Shown in pieces: positions 8,693 through 17,308 of a DNA stretch of 64,000 nucleotides. Numbering within the stretch: the stretch's first letter is position 1; every line of letters starts with the position of its first letter. The stretch is from VXYL01 sp965243175. GTDB taxonomy: Bacteria > Pseudomonadota > Gammaproteobacteria > Pseudomonadales > Azotimanducaceae. Below the pieces are notes generated by a model, which was given only the letters and a program-made list of their open reading frames with translations, had not been told where the DNA came from and made no database searches. A program made the position numbers and the translations under genes. The stretch spans positions 4,588,001 through 4,652,000 of the forward strand of contig OZ251532.1 of assembly GCA_965243175.1 (NCBI GenBank). Reading direction: 5' to 3'.

Positions 8693-9907
8693 ATGGCCGA
8701 GTTCGAGTTCCGACCAGCCGCCAAGGACGAAATGGTGGAGCTGTTTCGTCTTGGGGCATACGTCTTCGCTTCCAACGAGCAGCAGGAGGAGGACGATGCG
8801 CCGTTGCAGCCGGAGTGGACGTTGGCGGCGTTCCACGGCGGGCGTGTCGTGGCGAGTTCGGGCGGTTTTCCGTTCAAGATGCGCATGAACGGGCGGGGGG
8901 TGCTGGCCGATGGCGTCACCGCGGTGGGCACGGATCCCGGCTTTCGACGGCGCGGGCTGGTGCGGCGGCTGATCTCGGATCGCCTCTCCCTGGCGCACGA
9001 GAACGCGCAGCCGGTGGCCATTCTCTGGGCGTCGATGGGGGCGATCTACCAGCGTTTCGGCTATGGCCTGGCCACCACGCAGGTGCAGTACGCCTTCGAT
9101 CCGCGCTTCGCCGAGTTCCAGTTCGGCGACCGCCCGCAAGGCTACACGCGGCGCTTGGAGAAGGACGACGCGGTGCCGGTCGTCAGCCAGATATATCGAG
9201 CGTTCATCGAGCCCCGCAACCTGCTGCTGCACCGGGCGCCGGTGCTGTGGGACATCCCGTTCCGCGTTCGCGAAGGGCGCCGCAACCATTGCGCGGTCCA
9301 CTACGCGGAGTCAGGCGAAGCGGACGGCTACGTCTTCTACAACGTCAAGTCGCTGGAGCAGGCGAGCGACGACGCGCCCTCGGACCAGGAACTGCAAGTC
9401 GTCGATTTCGTCTGGCGCGACATGAACGGCTACCGCGGCTTGTGGGAGTTCGTGCGCAGCCACGACCTGGTCGGCAAGGTGACGACGAACTTCGCCGCGG
9501 AAGACGACCCGGCGCCGCACATGCTTCTGGAGCCGCGCATGTTGCAGCGCCGCACGTCGGACGGCATCTGGCTGCGCGTGGTGGACGTCGCCGCGGCGCT
9601 CGCCGGTCGCGGCTACGATTTCGCTGGCGAAGCCACCCTTGCCATCGACGAAGACCCGGAATGTCCATGGAACGTCGGCGCCTATCGTTTCGCCACCGAC
9701 GCCACCCAGGCCGAAGCCGAGAAGACGGACGTCGAGGCCGAGATTCGTCTCACCCCGGCAGCGCTCGCGTCGCTGCTCGCTGGCCACGCGGCGTTGAGCC
9801 AGCTGGTGCGCGTCGGCCGGGCGTCGGTGAAGAACGAGAAGCGCCTGCCGGAACTCGACGCGCTCTTCTCCACGCGCTACCGACCACACTGCATGAACGG
9901 TTTCTGA
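8693..9907 (+). CDS. GNAT N-acetyltransferase, Eis-like
   Basis: The product has 404 residues. The N-terminal GNAT domain carries the acetyl-CoA binding pattern in G-V-T-A-V-G-T-D-P-G-F-R-R-R-G-L. A second GNAT-like region and a C-terminal sterol-carrier-like domain follow, the three-part layout and length (about 400) of Eis family proteins. Eis enzymes acetylate amines, for example lysines or aminoglycosides; the physiological substrate is often unknown. The gene lies 24 bp after the membrane-anchored protein and 71 bp before a serine hydrolase. Confidence 0.85.
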   Translation: MAEFEFRPAAKDEMVELFRLGAYVFASNEQQEEDDAPLQPEWTLAAFHGGRVVASSGGFPFKMRMNGRGVLADGVTAVGTDPGFRRRGLVRRLISDRLSLAHENAQPVAILWASMGAIYQRFGYGLATTQVQYAFDPRFAEFQFGDRPQGYTRRLEKDDAVPVVSQIYRAFIEPRNLLLHRAPVLWDIPFRVREGRRNHCAVHYAESGEADGYVFYNVKSLEQASDDAPSDQELQVVDFVWRDMNGYRGLWEFVRSHDLVGKVTTNFAAEDDPAPHMLLEPRMLQRRTSDGIWLRVVDVAAALAGRGYDFAGEATLAIDEDPECPWNVGAYRFATDATQAEAEKTDVEAEIRLTPAALASLLAGHAALSQLVRVGRASVKNEKRLPELDALFSTRYRPHCMNGF

Positions 9908-9931
9908 CCGACACGGCATCGACAACGGATC

Positions 9932-9965
9932 GAAGCAGACCCAGTAAAGAAGCAGACCCAGTAAA
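9932..9965. repeat. 17-bp perfect tandem duplication before a start codon
   Basis: The 17-base unit GAAGCAGACCCAGTAAA occurs twice head to tail, ending directly in front of the GAGGAG ribosome-binding site of the serine hydrolase gene. A change in copy number would alter the leader without touching the coding sequence. Confidence 0.85.
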
Positions 9966-9978
9966 GAGGAGCGAGAAC

Positions 9979-11118
9979 ATGGAAATCCACGGCTTTTGCG
10001 ACGAGCGCTTCGCGCCGGTGCGCGACGCCTTCGCGCGCAACTTCGAGGAATACGGCGATGTCGGCGCGAGTTTCGCCGCTACCGTGGAAGGGGAGTTCGT
10101 CGTCGACCTCTGGGCCGGCCACGCGGACAAGGCGCGCACCCGGCCCTGGGAAGAAAACACCATCGTCAACGTCTACTCGACCACCAAGACGATGTCCTTC
10201 CTGTGCGCCTTCCTGCTCGCCGATCGCGGGCTGCTGGACTTCAACGCCAAAGTGACCGACTACTGGCCCGAATACGGTGCCAACGGCAAGGAAGACACCG
10301 AAGTCCGGCACTTCATGAGCCACAGCGCTGGCGTGCCGGCTTTCGCGCCGCGCTTCGAGAAAGCCGAGCAACTCTACGATTGGGAAGGCTGCATTGGAAA
10401 CCTGGCCGCGCAGGAGCCGTGGTGGACGCCGGGCGGCCAAAGCGGCTACCACGCCATCACGCAAGGCTATCTGATCGGCGAACTGGTGCGGCGCATCGAC
10501 GGGCGTTCCATCGGCGCCTTCTTCCGCGAAGAGATCGCCGCGCCGCTGGGCGCCGATTTCCACATCGGCATGGCGGACGACCACTTCCCCCGCGTTGCCG
10601 AAATGATTGCGGACGACGCGGCGGAAGGAGACGGCGCCTTCGCCGGATTGCCGCCGGACTCCATCGCCGCGCGGGTCTTCGCCAGCGTGCCGGCGGGAGT
10701 CGAAGCCGTGAACACCGCCGGCTGGCGACGCGCCGAAATCCCCGCCGCCGGAGGCCACGGCAACGCCCGCGCGGTCGTCCGGGCGCAGACGCCGCTCGCC
10801 AACGACGGCAAGGCGTTCGGCGTGGATCTGATGTCCGCGGAATCCACCAAGCTGATGCTGCAAGAGCAGACCAACGGCGCCGACGCCGTGCTAATGATGC
10901 CGATTCGCTTCGGCCTCGGCTACGCCTTCCCGAGCGAACTCATGCCCATGTCGCCCAACGACACGGCGATGTTCTGGGGCGGCGCGGGCGGTTCCACCAT
11001 CGTCGTCGATCAACCCGCCCGGGTCTGCCTTTCCTACGTGATGAACCAGATGAAGGCGGCCATCGTCGGCGACCGACGGGGCGGCGGCTTGGGCAAGGCG
11101 TTCTACGACGCGCTGTAG
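9979..11118 (+). CDS. Serine hydrolase, beta-lactamase/EstB-like family
   Basis: The product has 379 residues, with an ATG behind GAGGAG. It has the S-x-x-K motif in V-Y-S-T-T-K-T-M (residues 59-66), F-M-S-H-S-A-G-V-P for the family's conserved segment, and a Tyr-containing stretch Q-S-G-Y-H-A-I-T-Q-G-Y that supplies the general-base Tyr. No signal peptide is visible, so it is probably a cytoplasmic esterase of the class C beta-lactamase fold rather than a periplasmic beta-lactamase. It is followed 45 bp later by a GMC oxidoreductase and probably shares its transcript. Confidence 0.9.
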   Translation: MEIHGFCDERFAPVRDAFARNFEEYGDVGASFAATVEGEFVVDLWAGHADKARTRPWEENTIVNVYSTTKTMSFLCAFLLADRGLLDFNAKVTDYWPEYGANGKEDTEVRHFMSHSAGVPAFAPRFEKAEQLYDWEGCIGNLAAQEPWWTPGGQSGYHAITQGYLIGELVRRIDGRSIGAFFREEIAAPLGADFHIGMADDHFPRVAEMIADDAAEGDGAFAGLPPDSIAARVFASVPAGVEAVNTAGWRRAEIPAAGGHGNARAVVRAQTPLANDGKAFGVDLMSAESTKLMLQEQTNGADAVLMMPIRFGLGYAFPSELMPMSPNDTAMFWGGAGGSTIVVDQPARVCLSYVMNQMKAAIVGDRRGGGLGKAFYDAL

Positions 11119-11163
11119 CCAACGCCGGCTGCTCGCAAAGGAACACAAAGGAGAAAACGTCCG

Positions 11164-12771
11164 ATGGCGCAATTCGACTACATCATCGTTGGCGCGGGTT
11201 CGGCGGGCTGCGTCCTGGCCAACCGCCTGAGCGCGGATTCGGGCAACTCCGTGCTGCTGCTGGAAGCGGGTGGCCGCGACTGGAGCCCGCTCATCCACAT
11301 CCCGGTGGGTTTCTGGAAGATGATCGACCGGCCCAGCGTCAACTGGTGCTTCGAGACGGTTCCCGAAGAGAACACCCACAACCGCAAGATTCCGATTCCG
11401 CGCGGCAAGGTTCTGGGCGGGTCGAGTTCCATCAACGGCATGTTGTACGTGCGCGGCCAGGCCCTCGACTACGACACCTGGGCGCAACTCGGCAACCGCG
11501 GCTGGGGCTACGAGGAAGTGCTGCCGTTCTTCAAGCGTTCGGAACGCTTCGAGCGCGGCAGCGACGACTTCCGCGGCGACGGCGGCGAGTTGAACGTCGC
11601 GGACATGGTGGAAAGCCATCCGATCCTCGACGCCTGGGTGGATGCTGGCGAAGACGCCGGCTTTCCACGCAATCCGGACTACAACGGCGCATCCCAGGAA
11701 GGCTTCGGCATCTACCAGGTGACCCAGCGCAACGGCCGCCGCTTCAGCACCGCGAAGGCGTTTCTCGAACCAGCGCGTTCGCGCCGGAACCTCACCGTCG
11801 TCACCAGAGCGATGGCGCAGCGAGTGGTGATCGAAGACGGTCGTGCGACCGGCGTGCAGTACACCGTCGGCGGCAAGCGAACCGAAACCGCAACCGCGAA
11901 CAAGGACGTGATCCTTTCGGCCGGCGCGGTGCAGTCGCCGCAACTTCTGGAACTCTCCGGCATCGGCCAGCCGGAACTGCTGCGCAGCCACGGCATCGAG
12001 GTCGTCCACGACCTGCCCGGAGTGGGCGAGAACTACCGCGACCACTATTCCAGCTCCGTTGCCTGGCGCGTGCAGGGCGCGAATACCTTGAACGAAGCCA
12101 CCCGCGGCCCGCGCTTGATCTGGGAAGCGCTGCGGTACGGCCTTTCCAGACGCGGTGCCTTCACCTACACCGCTGGCATCGCGCATGGCTTCGTGCGCAC
12201 ACGAACCGAACTCGAAACGCCGGACGTCCAGTTCCACTTCGCCCACGCGAGCTACGCCCGCAGCAGACGGCGCGGCATGTTGGAGAAAGAGCCGGGAATG
12301 ACCTGTTCGGTGTGCCAGCTGCGCCCGGAGAGCACTGGTTCCATCCACATCCAAAGCGCGGATCCGAACGCATCGCCGGCGATCAAGCCGAACTTCCTCG
12401 ACGCGATGGTGGATCGGGCGGCGCTCGTGGAAGGCATGCGCATCGCCCGCCGCTTGGGCGAAACGCCCGCGCTCAAGCGCTTCGCGGCGCGCGAACTCTA
12501 TCCGGGAGAGAACGTGAACTCGGACGACGAAGTGCTGGACTTCTGTCGCCGCACAGGCGCCACGGTCTTCCACCCGATCGGCACCTGCAAGATGGGCAGC
12601 GACGCGAACGCGGTCGTCGACGAGCGCTTGCGCGTTCGCGGCCTGCGCGGTCTCCGCGTCGCCGATGCGTCGATCATGCCGACGCTGGTTTCCGGCAACA
12701 CCAACGCGCCAGCCATCATGATCGGCGAAAAGGGCGCGGCGATGATTCTGGAGGACGCCGCAGCCGCATGA
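11164..12771 (+). CDS. GMC-family oxidoreductase (choline/alcohol dehydrogenase-like)
   Basis: The product has 535 residues. The N-terminal FAD motif is I-I-V-G-A-G-S-A-G-C-V-L-A-N-R-L. The GMC signatures are present (G-G-S-S-S-I-N-G-M and S-A-G-A-V-Q-S-P-Q-L-L-E-L-S-G-I-G), and the catalytic His lies in V-F-H-P-I-G-T-C-K-M-G. It oxidises an alcohol to an aldehyde using FAD; choline, polyethylene glycol or aliphatic alcohols are family substrates. Its last 56 codons were duplicated downstream (13419-13586). A strong hairpin terminator follows at 12783-12820. Confidence 0.94.
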   Translation: MAQFDYIIVGAGSAGCVLANRLSADSGNSVLLLEAGGRDWSPLIHIPVGFWKMIDRPSVNWCFETVPEENTHNRKIPIPRGKVLGGSSSINGMLYVRGQALDYDTWAQLGNRGWGYEEVLPFFKRSERFERGSDDFRGDGGELNVADMVESHPILDAWVDAGEDAGFPRNPDYNGASQEGFGIYQVTQRNGRRFSTAKAFLEPARSRRNLTVVTRAMAQRVVIEDGRATGVQYTVGGKRTETATANKDVILSAGAVQSPQLLELSGIGQPELLRSHGIEVVHDLPGVGENYRDHYSSSVAWRVQGANTLNEATRGPRLIWEALRYGLSRRGAFTYTAGIAHGFVRTRTELETPDVQFHFAHASYARSRRRGMLEKEPGMTCSVCQLRPESTGSIHIQSADPNASPAIKPNFLDAMVDRAALVEGMRIARRLGETPALKRFAARELYPGENVNSDDEVLDFCRRTGATVFHPIGTCKMGSDANAVVDERLRVRGLRGLRVADASIMPTLVSGNTNAPAIMIGEKGAAMILEDAAAA

Positions 12772-12782
12772 GGGCCAGCCAA

Positions 12783-12820
12783 ATAGTGCCCCGATCAGGT
12801 TGAACTGGTCGGGGCACTAT
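12783..12820 (+). terminator. Rho-independent-like hairpin after the GMC gene
   Basis: Two 16-base arms pair with one A/G mismatch around a 6-base loop, starting 12 bases after the GMC stop codon. The stem is GC-rich (AGTGCCCCGA paired with TCGGGGCACT). There is no clear T run, so it may act as a bidirectional or rho-assisted terminator for the GMC gene and for the small gene reading towards it. Confidence 0.7.
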
Positions 12821-12961
12821 CGCCGTGTCGGTGACAACGGGGCACCGTTAGGAACGTATCCGACTCGACAGGCCGTTCCCAACGTGGCGTTGGTTCCCCT
12901 TCGCAAACGTCCCACCGGTGCCCCGCATCACGCAACAGCTCATGCCGCGCCACATCCCTCG

Positions 12962-13171
12962 TCAGAACGGCCAGGAACAGATCTGATAAGGCCCGATCGG
13001 GGGGCACACCCACGGGAACTGCGGGATCGGTACGAAGCCGTAGAAGTCGTAGATGTCGTCCATGTACATGCCGATCGCAGCCGTTGGGTTGACGGTACCG
13101 CCAGGCAGCCAAGCCGTGAGGGCGAGGCTGAACGCAACGGCGGCACCAGCAAGGGTTTTCTTCAGTTTCAT
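12962..13171 (-). CDS. Small secreted two-cysteine protein, paralogue 1
   Basis: The product has 69 residues. The N-terminus M-K-L-K-K-T-L-A-G-A-A-V-A-F-S-L-A-L is a signal peptide. The mature part is rich in aromatic residues and proline, with two cysteines and the end Y-Q-I-C-S-W-P-F. The ATG follows AGGAGA at good spacing. A paralogue lies at 13693-13929 within a tandem duplication. The first 50 residues of the two agree closely (for example A-W-L-P-x-G-x-V-N-P-T-A-A and G-M-Y-M-x-D-I), while the C-terminal parts differ. It is transcribed away from the truncated start of an M14 peptidase gene. No known family is recognised; it could be a secreted effector, a modified peptide or a structural protein. 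Confidence 0.7.
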   Translation of the reverse strand: MKLKKTLAGAAVAFSLALTAWLPGGTVNPTAAIGMYMDDIYDFYGFVPIPQFPWVCPPIGPYQICSWPF

Positions 13172-13357
13172 CGGATTTCTCCTGTGGTTGGTGGTTGAAG
13201 GACGCCTACATTAGCGAGCGGCGAAGGGCGAAAATAGGGACGATCCGCCCGTTGCCATGTGAGAAATGTCTGAAAAGAGCCGCGGAGATCAGCCCGGTGC
13301 CGCTCGACGCCGCGCTGTGCGACCATCGCGTTGAAGTTCTCGATACGGAGGTCGCCG

Positions 13358-13591
13358 ATGGCGAAATCTGCGATTAGCGCCATTGCGGCGTTGGTTCTGG
13401 CCTTGGCGGGCGGGCAGGGCAGCGATGCGAACGCGGTGGTCGACGAACGCTTGCGTGTGCGCGGCCTGCGCGTCGCCGATGCGTCCATCATGCTGACGCT
13501 GGTTTTCCGGCAACACCAACGCGCCAGCCATCATGATCGGCGAGAAAGGCGCGGCGATGATCTTGGAGGACGCCGCCGCCGCGTGACCTGA
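13358..13591 (+). pseudogene. Duplication scar: M14 signal peptide joined to a GMC tail fragment
   Basis: The frame begins M-A-K-S-A-I-S-A-I-A-A-L-V-L-A-L-A-G-G, which copies the signal peptide of the M14-lyase fusion gene at 14118. At about 13419 it switches into a copy of the last 56 codons of the GMC oxidoreductase (G-S-D-A-N-A-V-V-D-E-R-L-R-V-R-G). The GMC frame is lost after a one-base change near 13505; its own TGA survives at 13584-13586. This is the junction of a tandem duplication and is not expected to make a functional protein. Confidence 0.8.
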
Positions 13592-13692
13592 GCGCGGTCC
13601 ATAGCCGCAACGCGGCGCCGACGAGGACGAATCGCTACGTCTCGCCGGCGCCACGCATCATGCAGGGGGCTCGCTGCCCGCTACGTTTCCCG

Positions 13693-13929
13693 TCAGAACA
13701 GGAAACAGGGCGGGAGCGAAGGCCCCGGCTGCCCCGGGTCCACAGGCGTGATCGCAAGCGGCGAGCACACGGGCGGAGTGTAAAGGAGCGACACGCCGTA
13801 GAACTCGAAGATGTCGTACATGTACATGCCGACCGCAGCCGTGGGGTTGACGGCGCCGCTTGGCAGCCAAGCCGTGAGGGCGAGACCGAACGCAATGGCG
13901 GCGCCAGCGAGGGTCGTCTTCAGTTTCAT
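13693..13929 (-). CDS. Small secreted two-cysteine protein, paralogue 2
   Basis: The product has 78 residues. The signal peptide M-K-L-K-T-T-L-A-G-A-A-I-A-F-G-L-A-L is followed by the conserved block V-N-P-T-A-A-V-G-M-Y-M-Y-D-I-F-E-F-Y-G. The Pro-rich tail has two cysteines and ends P-P-C-F-L-F. It has the same AGGAGA ribosome-binding site and upstream region as paralogue 1. Retention of the frame, both cysteines and the leader, with a divergent tail, argues that it is expressed and under selection. It is divergent from the M14-lyase fusion gene with 188 bp between the starts. Function unknown. Confidence 0.7.
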   Translation of the reverse strand: MKLKTTLAGAAIAFGLALTAWLPSGAVNPTAAVGMYMYDIFEFYGVSLLYTPPVCSPLAITPVDPGQPGPSLPPCFLF

Positions 13930-14117
13930 CGGATTTCTCCTGTGGTTGGTGGTTGAAGGACGCCTACGTTAGCGAGCGGCGAAGGGCCGAAAATAGGGAC
14001 GATCCGCCCGTCGCCATGTACGAAATGTCTGAAAAGAGCCGCGGACTCCTGCCCGGATCCCACTTGTCGCCGCACTGTGCGACCATCGCGTTGAAGTTCT
14101 CGATACGGAGGTTGCCG

Positions 14118-16715
14118 ATGGCGAAGTCCACGATTAGCGCCGCTGCGGCGTTGGTTCTGGCTTTGACGGGCGGGGCGGCGGCGCAAGATTCCGTCTGCGA
14201 CACCGGCGCGTTCACGTTGCGCATGGACTATCCTGGCGCTGGACTCGGCGCCTGTCGCGTGGTCGGCGGGAACGAAGTGGTGGTCGCCATTCGCCCGGAA
14301 GACGACGGCTGGATCAACCCCAGCCCCTGGTACGGCTTCCACGTTCGTCGCCATCCGCGGGCCTCGGGCGAACTCAGCGTGCAGTTGGAGTACGGTCTGC
14401 ACAAGCATCGCTACGTTCCGAAGATCAGCGTGGATGGCCGAAACTGGCGACCCTTGGGGGAAAGCGCGGTAGCCCGAGTGGGCGACGACGCGATGCTGAC
14501 GCTCAGCCCGGACCCGGAGGGCGAGTTCGTGTCCGCCGGCGAGAATCTGGACAGCGCCTTCTACGCGGCTTGGCGCGAGCGCATCGCCGCCGCCACCGGC
14601 GCCGAGTGGATGCCAATCGGCGAGTCGATAGGCGGCCGCCCCATTCACGCGCTGTCCATCAACCCAGCCGCCAAGCGCTACATCCTGCTGCTGGGGCGGC
14701 AGCATCCGCCGGAGGTCACCGGCGCGTTGGCGCTGCTGCGCTTCGTGGAACGCCTGGTGGAAATGCGCAGCGAGGCGTGTCCCGGAAACGCGGCCCACTG
14801 CGGTTTCTTCGCCACCCACGGCTTGGTGGTGGTGCCGCTCCTCAACCCGGACGGCGTGGACGCGGGCCACTGGCGCCACAACCTCGGCGGCGCCGACTTG
14901 AACCGCGACTGGGGCGCCTTCCGGCAACCGGAAACCCAGACCGTGCGCGATATGGTCGATGGTTTCGAGGCCGAACGCCGCGCCCCTCGCGTGGTGCTGG
15001 ACTTCCACTCCACACGCCGCAACGTCTTCTACACCCAGGATGCGGACTCGCCAACCCGACCACCGGAGTTCGCGGCGCATTGGCTGGACGCAGCAGCCCA
15101 ACACGGCCAACTCTACGGTTTCGAGAACGCGCCGCGCCCGCTCACCGGCAACGGCACGGCGAAGAACTACTTCTACGGACGCTTCGGCATTCCCTCCATC
15201 ACCTACGAAGTGGCCGACGAAGAGGACCGCGAGATGATCGCCAGCTCCGCCAGTGCCTTCGCGGAAGCCCTGGTGGACGTGCTGGCCGCCGTCGATGCCG
15301 ACCCTCCCCCACCCTGCCCGGACTTCTTCTGCAACATGACGCAAGCGAACGCGGCGTCTCTGGTGATGCTGGCGGAAACCAGCCTGCTCAGCGAACAGCA
15401 AGCGGCGCGGATCGCCACCGCCGCGACTTGGGTGGAAGAGGAACAGGCGCGGCCGGGAGCGGCCCGGCCAGCGAACTACCTGCGTTTCGAGGAACGCCTG
15501 ATCGAGTTGGCGGGAAAGGCGGCTGCGGACGTCCACATGGGCCGCTCAAGACAAGACCTGCACGGCACCGCGCGGCGAATGTTGGCGCGAAGCGAATGGC
15601 TCGCGATTCTGGGCGGCGTACTCGAAGCGAGAGCCGCGATCCTCGAACTCGCGGCTGCCGAAGCGAATACGCCGATCCCCGCCTACACCCACGGCGTGCA
15701 AGCGCAGCCGACCACCTTCGGACACTACCTGCTGGCTTTCTCCGCAGCCTTGCGTCGCGACGCCGAACGCTTGATCGAAGGTTTTACGCGCCTCAACCGC
15801 AGCCCCCTCGGCGCAGCCGCCCTCGGCACCTCCGGCTTCGCTCTGGACAGGCACCGCCTCGCCACGCTGCTCGGCTTCGCCGCACCAGTGGAGAACAGCT
15901 ACGACGCGAACTTGGTCTCTTCGTTCGACTACCGACTGGAACTCGCCGGCGTCCTCTCCGCATCCGCGGTCACGGTCGGCCAGTTCGCCCAGAACCTGCA
16001 CACCCAGTACCACGATCCGCATCCGTGGATCGCCCTCGACGCCGGCGCCACGAGCGGCAGCAGCATCATGCCGCAGAAGCGCAACCCCCGCCCCATCGAC
16101 CGCCTGCGCAGCACCGCCAGCGAAGTCGTCGGCAAGGCGCAGACCCTCGTTCTGCTGGCGCACAACACGAACACCGGCATGCACGACTACCGCCAACCCG
16201 CACCGCTCATGGAACTCGCGATGGAAGCGAAGGAAATGTACCGCCGCTACGCCGCGCTGGTCGGTTCGTTGCGGGTGGATGGCGAGCGGGCTAGCGACGA
16301 GTTGGCGCTGGGCTATTCGACGATGACCGAAGTCGCGGACGCGCTGTTGCGCGAAGCCGGCGTGCCGTTCCGCGCGGCGCACGCATACGCGTCCGCGCTG
16401 GTCGACTTCTGCCGCGCCGAGGGAAGAGCCGCCGCAACGCTCACGGACGCGGAACTTCGGCGCATCCACTTGGAAATCGCAGAGACGCCTTTGCCGATAG
16501 CGCCCGAAGTCTTGCGGAAGGCTCTGGATCCGGTCGCTCTCCTCGCCAACCGCCGCGGCTTCGGCGGCCCCCAGCCAGCGGCAATGACCCGCTCCCTCGC
16601 CGCGCACCGCGCGGCCCTCGAAGCCCAGCAACATTGGCTCGAGAACACGCAACACGCCTTGGCCGATGCGCGTACGGCACTCAAGACCGCTTTCGAGGAA
16701 GTCGAGAACGGATAG
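14118..16715 (+). CDS. Secreted M14 carboxypeptidase fused to argininosuccinate-lyase-like domain
   Basis: This is a single open frame of 865 codons; the ATG has GGAGG seven bases upstream. A signal peptide ends near A-A-A-Q (residue 23). An N-terminal beta-rich domain leads to an M14 zinc carboxypeptidase: H-P-P-E gives the zinc His and Glu, V-V-L-D-F-H-S-T the third ligand, and T-Y-E-V the catalytic Glu. From about residue 400 the sequence becomes a fumarase/aspartase-superfamily lyase closest to argininosuccinate lyase: H-M-G-R-S-R-Q-D, T-H-G-V-Q-A-Q-P-T-T-F-G-H, and the signature S-G-S-S-I-M-P-Q-K-R-N-P with the catalytic Ser. Lyases of this type are normally cytoplasmic, so a secreted fusion is odd. 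Loss of a stop codon between two genes is the alternative. Confidence 0.85.
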   Translation: MAKSTISAAAALVLALTGGAAAQDSVCDTGAFTLRMDYPGAGLGACRVVGGNEVVVAIRPEDDGWINPSPWYGFHVRRHPRASGELSVQLEYGLHKHRYVPKISVDGRNWRPLGESAVARVGDDAMLTLSPDPEGEFVSAGENLDSAFYAAWRERIAAATGAEWMPIGESIGGRPIHALSINPAAKRYILLLGRQHPPEVTGALALLRFVERLVEMRSEACPGNAAHCGFFATHGLVVVPLLNPDGVDAGHWRHNLGGADLNRDWGAFRQPETQTVRDMVDGFEAERRAPRVVLDFHSTRRNVFYTQDADSPTRPPEFAAHWLDAAAQHGQLYGFENAPRPLTGNGTAKNYFYGRFGIPSITYEVADEEDREMIASSASAFAEALVDVLAAVDADPPPPCPDFFCNMTQANAASLVMLAETSLLSEQQAARIATAATWVEEEQARPGAARPANYLRFEERLIELAGKAAADVHMGRSRQDLHGTARRMLARSEWLAILGGVLEARAAILELAAAEANTPIPAYTHGVQAQPTTFGHYLLAFSAALRRDAERLIEGFTRLNRSPLGAAALGTSGFALDRHRLATLLGFAAPVENSYDANLVSSFDYRLELAGVLSASAVTVGQFAQNLHTQYHDPHPWIALDAGATSGSSIMPQKRNPRPIDRLRSTASEVVGKAQTLVLLAHNTNTGMHDYRQPAPLMELAMEAKEMYRRYAALVGSLRVDGERASDELALGYSTMTEVADALLREAGVPFRAAHAYASALVDFCRAEGRAAATLTDAELRRIHLEIAETPLPIAPEVLRKALDPVALLANRRGFGGPQPAAMTRSLAAHRAALEAQQHWLENTQHALADARTALKTAFEEVENG

Positions 16716-16786
16716 CGCCATCAGGCGCACAACCGCTGCCGACTGCGCCATAATCGCGTACTCGGGATTCGTCGCCGGAGCAGGCA

Positions 16787-17281
16787 ATGGCAGCAGCAGT
16801 CACCTACGTGACGCCGCAGATGCGCGAAGCGCAGGGGGAGTGGGGCGAAGCCCGCGTCGCGCCGCCGATCACGGAAACGGACATTCGTCGCTGGGCGATG
16901 GCCACGTTCTACCCGCAGCAACCGCCGCGCATCTACTGGGATGCGGGCTACGCCGCCTCGACGCGCTGGGGCGGCATCGTCGCGCCACCGGACTTCAATC
17001 CCTTCGCTTGGCCGGTGGAGCGGCCCAAGGGCGGCCAGGCCGGACTCGGCGGCCAACACCCCGAAGGCAAGCAGCTCACCGGCATGAACGGCGGCCAGAC
17101 CGACACCTACGGTGCGCCGATGCGCCCAGGCGACGTGATTTCCGCCCGCAGCCGCCTGGTGGACTGGTGGGAACGCGAAGGACGCTTGGGCCACACCCTC
17201 TACGTGCGTTCGGAAACCGAGTGGCGGAATCAGCGCGACGAACACGTGAAGACGCGCCTCTCCATCTCCATTCGATACTGA
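16787..17281 (+). CDS. MaoC-like dehydratase, N-terminal (FAS1-type hot-dog) domain protein
   Basis: The product has 164 residues. It matches the N-terminal hot-dog domain class of MaoC dehydratases (I-T-E-T-D-I-R-R-W-A-M-A, Y-W-D-A-G-Y-A, and G-G-Q-T-D-T-Y-G-A-P-M-R-P-G-D). These proteins usually pair with a second MaoC subunit to hydrate enoyl-CoA thioesters; the likely partner lies at 17956-18375, after the intervening Uma2-type gene. It is the first gene of a catabolic operon running to 23367. Confidence 0.85.
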   Translation: MAAAVTYVTPQMREAQGEWGEARVAPPITETDIRRWAMATFYPQQPPRIYWDAGYAASTRWGGIVAPPDFNPFAWPVERPKGGQAGLGGQHPEGKQLTGMNGGQTDTYGAPMRPGDVISARSRLVDWWEREGRLGHTLYVRSETEWRNQRDEHVKTRLSISIRY

Positions 17282-17308
17282 GCAGTCGCAGGCGTAGGCG
17301 AACGAGGC

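Larger units (their letters stand above)
12598..14170. repeat. Diverged tandem duplication of about 0.8 kb (two units)
   Basis: Unit 1 (about 12598-13418) holds the GMC 3' end, small secreted gene 1 and the first 20 codons of an M14 peptidase gene. Unit 2 (about 13419-14170) holds the same order: GMC 3' fragment, small secreted gene 2, and the start of the intact M14-lyase gene. The divergent promoter spacers (13172-13357 and 13930-14117) are nearly identical. The parts downstream of the small genes have diverged, so the duplication is old or the small genes evolve quickly. Confidence 0.85.
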
